Below, one piece after another: positions 59,606 to 64,000 of a stretch of DNA of 64,000 bases. Under the pieces are notes generated by a model. The model saw only the letters and a list, made by a program, of their open reading frames with translations. It made no database searches and was not told where the DNA came from. How positions within the stretch are numbered: the first letter of the stretch is position 1; the number at the start of each line of letters is the position of its first letter. The translations under genes were made by a program, and so were the position numbers. Origin of the DNA: Megalonaias nervosa (lineage: Eukaryota; Mollusca; Bivalvia; Unionida; Unionidae); contig JAECUM010001140.1 in NCBI GenBank assembly GCA_016617855.1, forward strand, positions 1-64,000. The letters run 5' to 3'.

Positions 59606-60059
59606 CAACTGAGTACTAGTATAGCCCCTGGCATACCATACTCTTTCCAAAAGTTTGTTACTCTAGACTGACCTGTTATATTTTGACTTTTTCATATTTC
59701 TTTATGCTATTCACCTTTTCTTTGGTAATAATATGAGACAATTATAGCCAAGTTATATTGGCATAGAAATAAAAGTTTAGTTAAAAGAAAATTTATTTAC
59801 TTGAACATGATGAATTGTAAGCAGTTTCTGGATGTAGTAGCAGTTGATCATAATATCGTGTTTTATCCTGGGATGCACAATTGAGGTATTATTGCTAATT
59901 TATAAAATTCACACCCAGAAAATGGACCCAATACATGCACATTGCACTGAATTATTATTGGCATGCCTGCCATTATTTACTTATTTACTTGTTGAAATCT
60001 CTAACCACCATCATCTATAGAAATTCAACCCATTATTTTGATCCTGCTTAGTTTCTTGA

Positions 60060-61110
60060 GGGACATTTCAGAGCCTGTTTTGGGGGCCAAAATTCATATT
60101 ATTCCTAATGTCAGAACTTAAAATTTTTGGAAGATTGAGTGCATCTGATTGGCTGATCTTGTTGCCCATCTGGAAGCAATATTTTTAATCTGATTTTTAT
60201 CAGATTTGCCATATGTGTTTATCATCAAGCACTTGGGTGAATATGATGAGTGAAATCCACACATAATGAGATAATCTTATATCCAGTTGGCTGAGCTTGT
60301 TAACCCTCTTTCCATATTTCTGATATAATCTTTTTTTTATCAGACTTGCAGTATATATGCTTATATCATTAAGATCTCAAATGAGTTCAATAAAAAATGA
60401 GCTTTACAAGTATTAATCAGGTGATGTTGCATCTGACTGGCTGAGATTTTACCCCGAGGAAGCCATATTTATGATCCTGTTTTTATCAGACATAGAATAT
60501 ATGCTTATATCATCAAGATCTTGGATGCATTCAATAGTGCAAGAGGGTCATGCATATTAATGATTTGATCATGTATCTGATTGGCTGAGGTTTTTACCAC
60601 ACTGGAGACTGTATTTCTGGTCTGATTTTGATCACCCTTGGTATATATGCTGATATCACTATCTTGTACAGATTCAGTAATATGCAAACATGTTAATGAG
60701 TTGATCATGCATATGATTGGCTGAGCATGTTAGCATTCTGGAAGCCATATTTCTGATATGATTGAGATATTGGCTTATAGCATCAAGATTTTGGATGGAC
60801 TTAATAATGACCAAGATCCATGCATAACAATGATGTAGTTTTGTATCTGATTGGCTGAGCTTGTTACCACTTTGGAAGCCATATTTGTGATCTAATTTTG
60901 AACAAACTCAGAATATATGCTTACGTCAGCAGGGTCTTGGACTGTTTCATTGATCATTGAGATTGATGGATATTAATGAGGCATTCTCTCATATAATTGA
61001 CTGGACTTCGTAACACTCTTAAAACCATATATTTTTTTTGTTGGGTTTATAATCAAGGCCTTGGATAAGTTCATCTGCGAGCAAGATACCATGCATATTA
61101 TTACTGACTT
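60060..61110 (-). mobile_element. tandem array family B, inverted
   Basis: Seven units of 133-150 bases anchored on TATCTGATTGGCTGAGCTTGTTA at 60141, 60290, 60431, 60577, 60713, 60846 and 60996. Reverse complement of the arrays at 8760 and 39860. Outside the recognised gene. Confidence 0.75.
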
Positions 61111-62080
61111 CATCACTATAAATAATTTTTTCAGGATTTAGTAAAAATAAGTAGTATACATAGTACATGTTCATAAACTACTACTTAAACTTGTTTAGTG
61201 AAATGATCAACAGTTTAGCTATGCAGGCTAGGTGAATAATATCAGGATCACTTTTGCCTCTTGTTAATGTTATAGCTGTGGATTACAGGGCTGAAACTAG
61301 AATCTGAAAAATGAAAGAAATGACTTCTCCATACAGATAAACAGACTAAATGTAAGAGAGTTTGAGGGAGAAGAGGGCAAGAAAAGAAGTATAAATTTCA
61401 TTCACAAAAGTTTATATGTATCACTGAAGTTTAATAACTGTAACAAAGACAGATGACTACTACAATGCAAGATAAGAGATTTGTTGGACTGAGATTTCTG
61501 GTGGTGCTTTCTTTCAGATTCATGGAAAAGTAATTGACTTTGGTCCCCCCCCCCCTTGTGTTTCATATTAGCTTGATAGAGTTTACCCAGATTATTACCT
61601 AGTCTGAGCCCAGTCTGGAAAACATTGATTGATTAGTTGGTTTTTAACAGCACATCAACACATGAGAGGTTATATCGTGCCAAGGCAAATGGAGGACTCA
61701 CGGTACGAATTCAGTTCCCATAATAAACCTATGCAAACACCATGATATTAAAAATTCAATAACTTAAAATTTCCGAATGCCCATGATCAAACTTATATTT
61801 ATCAGTATAGATGAAACCTGGATGTCAGCTTATGTGTAGAGGAAAGGATATGAGCCGCAGCATTTTCTGGACCTGCATGTGTTTGAAACATGTTCTTTCA
61901 GTTCCGCACCAAGGAGTCAGGTGCTAATTTTAGTAATGAGTGTTACAAACTCAAGACTGTTAAAGGACTGGAATTCTATCAATAAAACAATGTCTCTATT
62001 TTTTCACTTGCAACTAGGTATAAGCTCACAAAAGATTCTATTTCTTAAAACATAACTTACATTATTAACCAATCCTGGCC
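61111..62080. other. no gene; SINE-tail-like motif and C run
   Basis: An 11-base C run lies near 61546. 61625-61700 (TTAGTTGGTTTTTAACAGCACATCAACACATGAGAGG) resembles 37815-37855 and may be a shared SINE core. Otherwise nothing identifiable. Confidence 0.5.
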
Positions 62081-62084
62081 AGCC

Positions 62085-62290
62085 AAACCCATATATACTC
62101 TATTTAATGTTCACCCATTTCCAGGCTGGTTCCCATTTTTCCATACCATTAGTACAGTGTGTCCTGGAGTGACAGCCTTCTCCAGTGATGTACAGTTGAA
62201 ACCAGCCCAGCTTGGTCTGGGTAGAATTTGGACTTGCACTTTTATAGTAGTGAATCTGGCATGCCAACCACTGAGCCACCATAGTCCCTG
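62085..62290 (-). mobile_element. tRNA-derived SINE, family 3
   Basis: Minus strand GACTATGGTGGCTCAGTGGTTGGCATGCC (A box) and AAGTCCAAATTCTACCCAG (degenerate B box), then GGAGAAGGCTGTCACTCCAGGACACAC. Different head from families 1 and 2. Confidence 0.6.
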
Positions 62291-62639
62291 TTTTTAAAAA
62301 AAGACAAATTATTATCAGCAAAGGTGTTGTTTCTAGGTCATTTTCTTGTCCTAATTGATAAGTCTATCCCATTGTTCTACTTTCCTAATGTTAATTTCTT
62401 TATGGCACTCTGAAGGGTTTAGGGATTCTTACTTTTCATCCAGTTGCTGCTCTGTGGCTTCCATGCAAGTACATATGTTGTTACTTCAAGGTATGGAATC
62501 ACAGGTCTGATTGAAGTTTGATATAGGTAATGATTTCACATTGAAGGAAGCAGGCAAACTGAGAAGATATCCTATGCATGGTTTCAATTTCCAGTGGAGT
62601 AGATAAGAATAGTGGTATTGGCCCTTGCATATGGATATT

Positions 62640-62830
62640 GTGTATGCAGAGATGAGCATCATATACCTAGATCTGCTGAATTGGCAGATTAGGGTCTATG
62701 CCATTTCATGCAACTTATATACCGTAATTCCGGGCCAGCATTGAAGACCTTAATCTGCTGGCCCATGATGCAACAGCAGATACATGCAACCAGCTGCAAA
62801 CAAACTCCAAGAGCTTCTATTATATAAAGT
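62640..62830. repeat. dispersed GATCTGCTG palindromic repeat
   Basis: AGATCTGCTGAATTGGCAGATTAGGGTCTATGCC, then TTAATCTGCTGGCCCATGATGCAACAGCAGATACATGC. Confidence 0.5.
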
Positions 62831-63369
62831 TTGAGTGCTGGTGTACTAAATGTAAATTGGATCCAGTAATCTGAAACATTTTGAGCACGGAACTAATGAA
62901 GCTCAGACTTAAAACTCCAAAATCAAATATTTTATTCAGTGCATCAAATTAGCAGTAGTTAGCTAGCTTGGGGATAGTACATGTCCTGTCCGACGTGTAG
63001 TTATCATAGTTTTGATAGGCCAATGGCTAGCAAAGTTTGTTTTTCTGCCAGCTCGCTTTGTGGGAAGGATTATTAAAGATTCAGCAGGATTAGTGAAATT
63101 TCTCAGTAACACATTCCTTTTGGATACAAGGAAATTTATGTTAAATTATAGGCCAGTGATGTTTAGGATGCATTTCATGTATGTCATTTAGATTTTGTGG
63201 ACTAGCTGAGTAGCTCAAGCTTAGAAAGACCTGAAAGTTCCTTGATGCCATACTGTATCTTTATTCTTATCAAAATTTTTAAAAAAACACATAAACTATT
63301 CAAGTTTGGGAGGTTTTTTGAGAATAAAGGACCATATTATTTGCTGATAATTTTTCTTACAATTACCAT

Positions 63370-63550
63370 CTATGCACATATATATGCTGGGTCGAACTGC
63401 AAACAGTATTAACCCTGATCTGGGGACACATTATGTAATTAGGGTCTCTATTGTTTATTCTACAGATCAGTCAACATATATAACCTGCATAAACCCAGAT
63501 CTGACTGCACATTATGTAGATCTGGTTGCATGCAGTTTACAACTGAATCA
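63370..63550. repeat. dispersed GATCTGGGTCT palindromic repeat
   Basis: Two successive halves: ACCCTGATCTGGGGACACATTATGTAATTAGGGTCT and ACCCAGATCTGACTGCACATTATGTAGATCTGG. Confidence 0.5.
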
Positions 63551-63559
63551 AACATACTG

Positions 63560-63782
63560 TACATGAATATATATGGTATATAAAAATTTTATACTGTACA
63601 TGAGTATATATGGTACGTACAAACTTTGTACTGTACGTGAGTATATATGGTACATACAAACGTTGTACTGTACATGAATATATATGGTACATACAGACTT
63701 TGTACTGTACATGAGTATATATGGTACATACAAACTTTGTACTGTACATGAGTATATATAGTACATATATAGTACATACAGA
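63560..63782 (+). repeat. 37-bp minisatellite, about six copies
   Basis: ACTGTACATGAGTATATATGGTACATACAAACTTTGT, nearly exact. The overlapping open frames of repeated Tyr-Ile-Thr-His-Val are its translation, not genes. Confidence 0.95.
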
Positions 63783-64000
63783 GGGTAAGTGTTAAGGTTG
63801 TCCACCTGTTATGTGGCACTTTTATTTGGTTATTGTTTTTAAGAGATGATAGACTAGGTGTTATTACCCAGATCGAGTAATTAATAACATAAAATATTAA
63901 ATTAATGGATGGAATAACAGAACTGAGTAGAGATATAGAATAAAGCAAGAGCCTCTGTATGTAAAATATAATAGTTTAATCAGTTACATAAAGAAACTAA

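Noticed and set aside
63537..63948. Overlapping open frames rich in Tyr-Ile-Thr-His-Val
   Set aside because: They are three-frame translations of a 37-bp minisatellite.

Overview
This 64 kb window is animal nuclear DNA, AT-rich, with small exons in long, repeat-packed introns. A lophotrochozoan, most likely a bivalve mollusc, fits best. The reasons are an invertebrate Munc18 with metazoan splice sites, tRNA-derived SINEs with a CAA-type tail, roughly 140-170 bp tandem cores ending in GGAC-rich sequence plus a terminal hairpin, and DIRS-like and CR1/L2-like retroelement remnants. The species assignment is inference.

The one gene that can be read with confidence is on the minus strand: the syntaxin-binding SM protein Munc18-1/STXBP1 (unc-18, Rop). 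Eleven coding exons run from an ATG at 55003 down to 17104. They join in frame through consistent splice phases into about 414 residues, roughly the first 70% of a ~590-residue family protein (domains 1, 2a and most of 3a). The C-terminal ~180 residues were not found in 1-17103, so they lie beyond the left edge or were missed.

Upstream (54.66-55.43 kb) is a stretch with more CpG than the surroundings. Beyond it a possible short first coding exon points the other way (55430-55454, +), suggesting a head-to-head gene pair with a shared promoter. No further exon of that second gene could be recognised in 55.5-64 kb.

Layout by coordinate: 1-17.1 kb is presumed last visible intron, holding a 4.3-5.5 kb tandem-core element, a TIR element with internal repeats (6.07-6.45), array family B (8.76-10.5) interrupted by a SINE and a hAT-type MITE, array family A (11.98-12.93), and a 1 kb TIR element (15.13-16.10). 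17.1-46.3 kb holds exons 11 to 2 with introns of 2.2-4.9 kb carrying SINEs, a LINE 3' end, two DIRS-like reverse transcriptase remnants, a ~1.2 kb 20-bp minisatellite and more A/B arrays. 46.3-55.0 kb is the 8.7 kb intron 1, with two copies of a long foldback element. 55.0-64 kb is promoter, then sequence with LINE, SINE, array B (inverted) and minisatellites.

The most interesting observations are decayed partial copies of Munc18 exons 7 and 8 that sit between the two real exons, nested as 7, 7', 8', 8 and keeping largely open frames, and the repeated B-then-A arrangement of tandem arrays with a shared 3' hairpin-type end.
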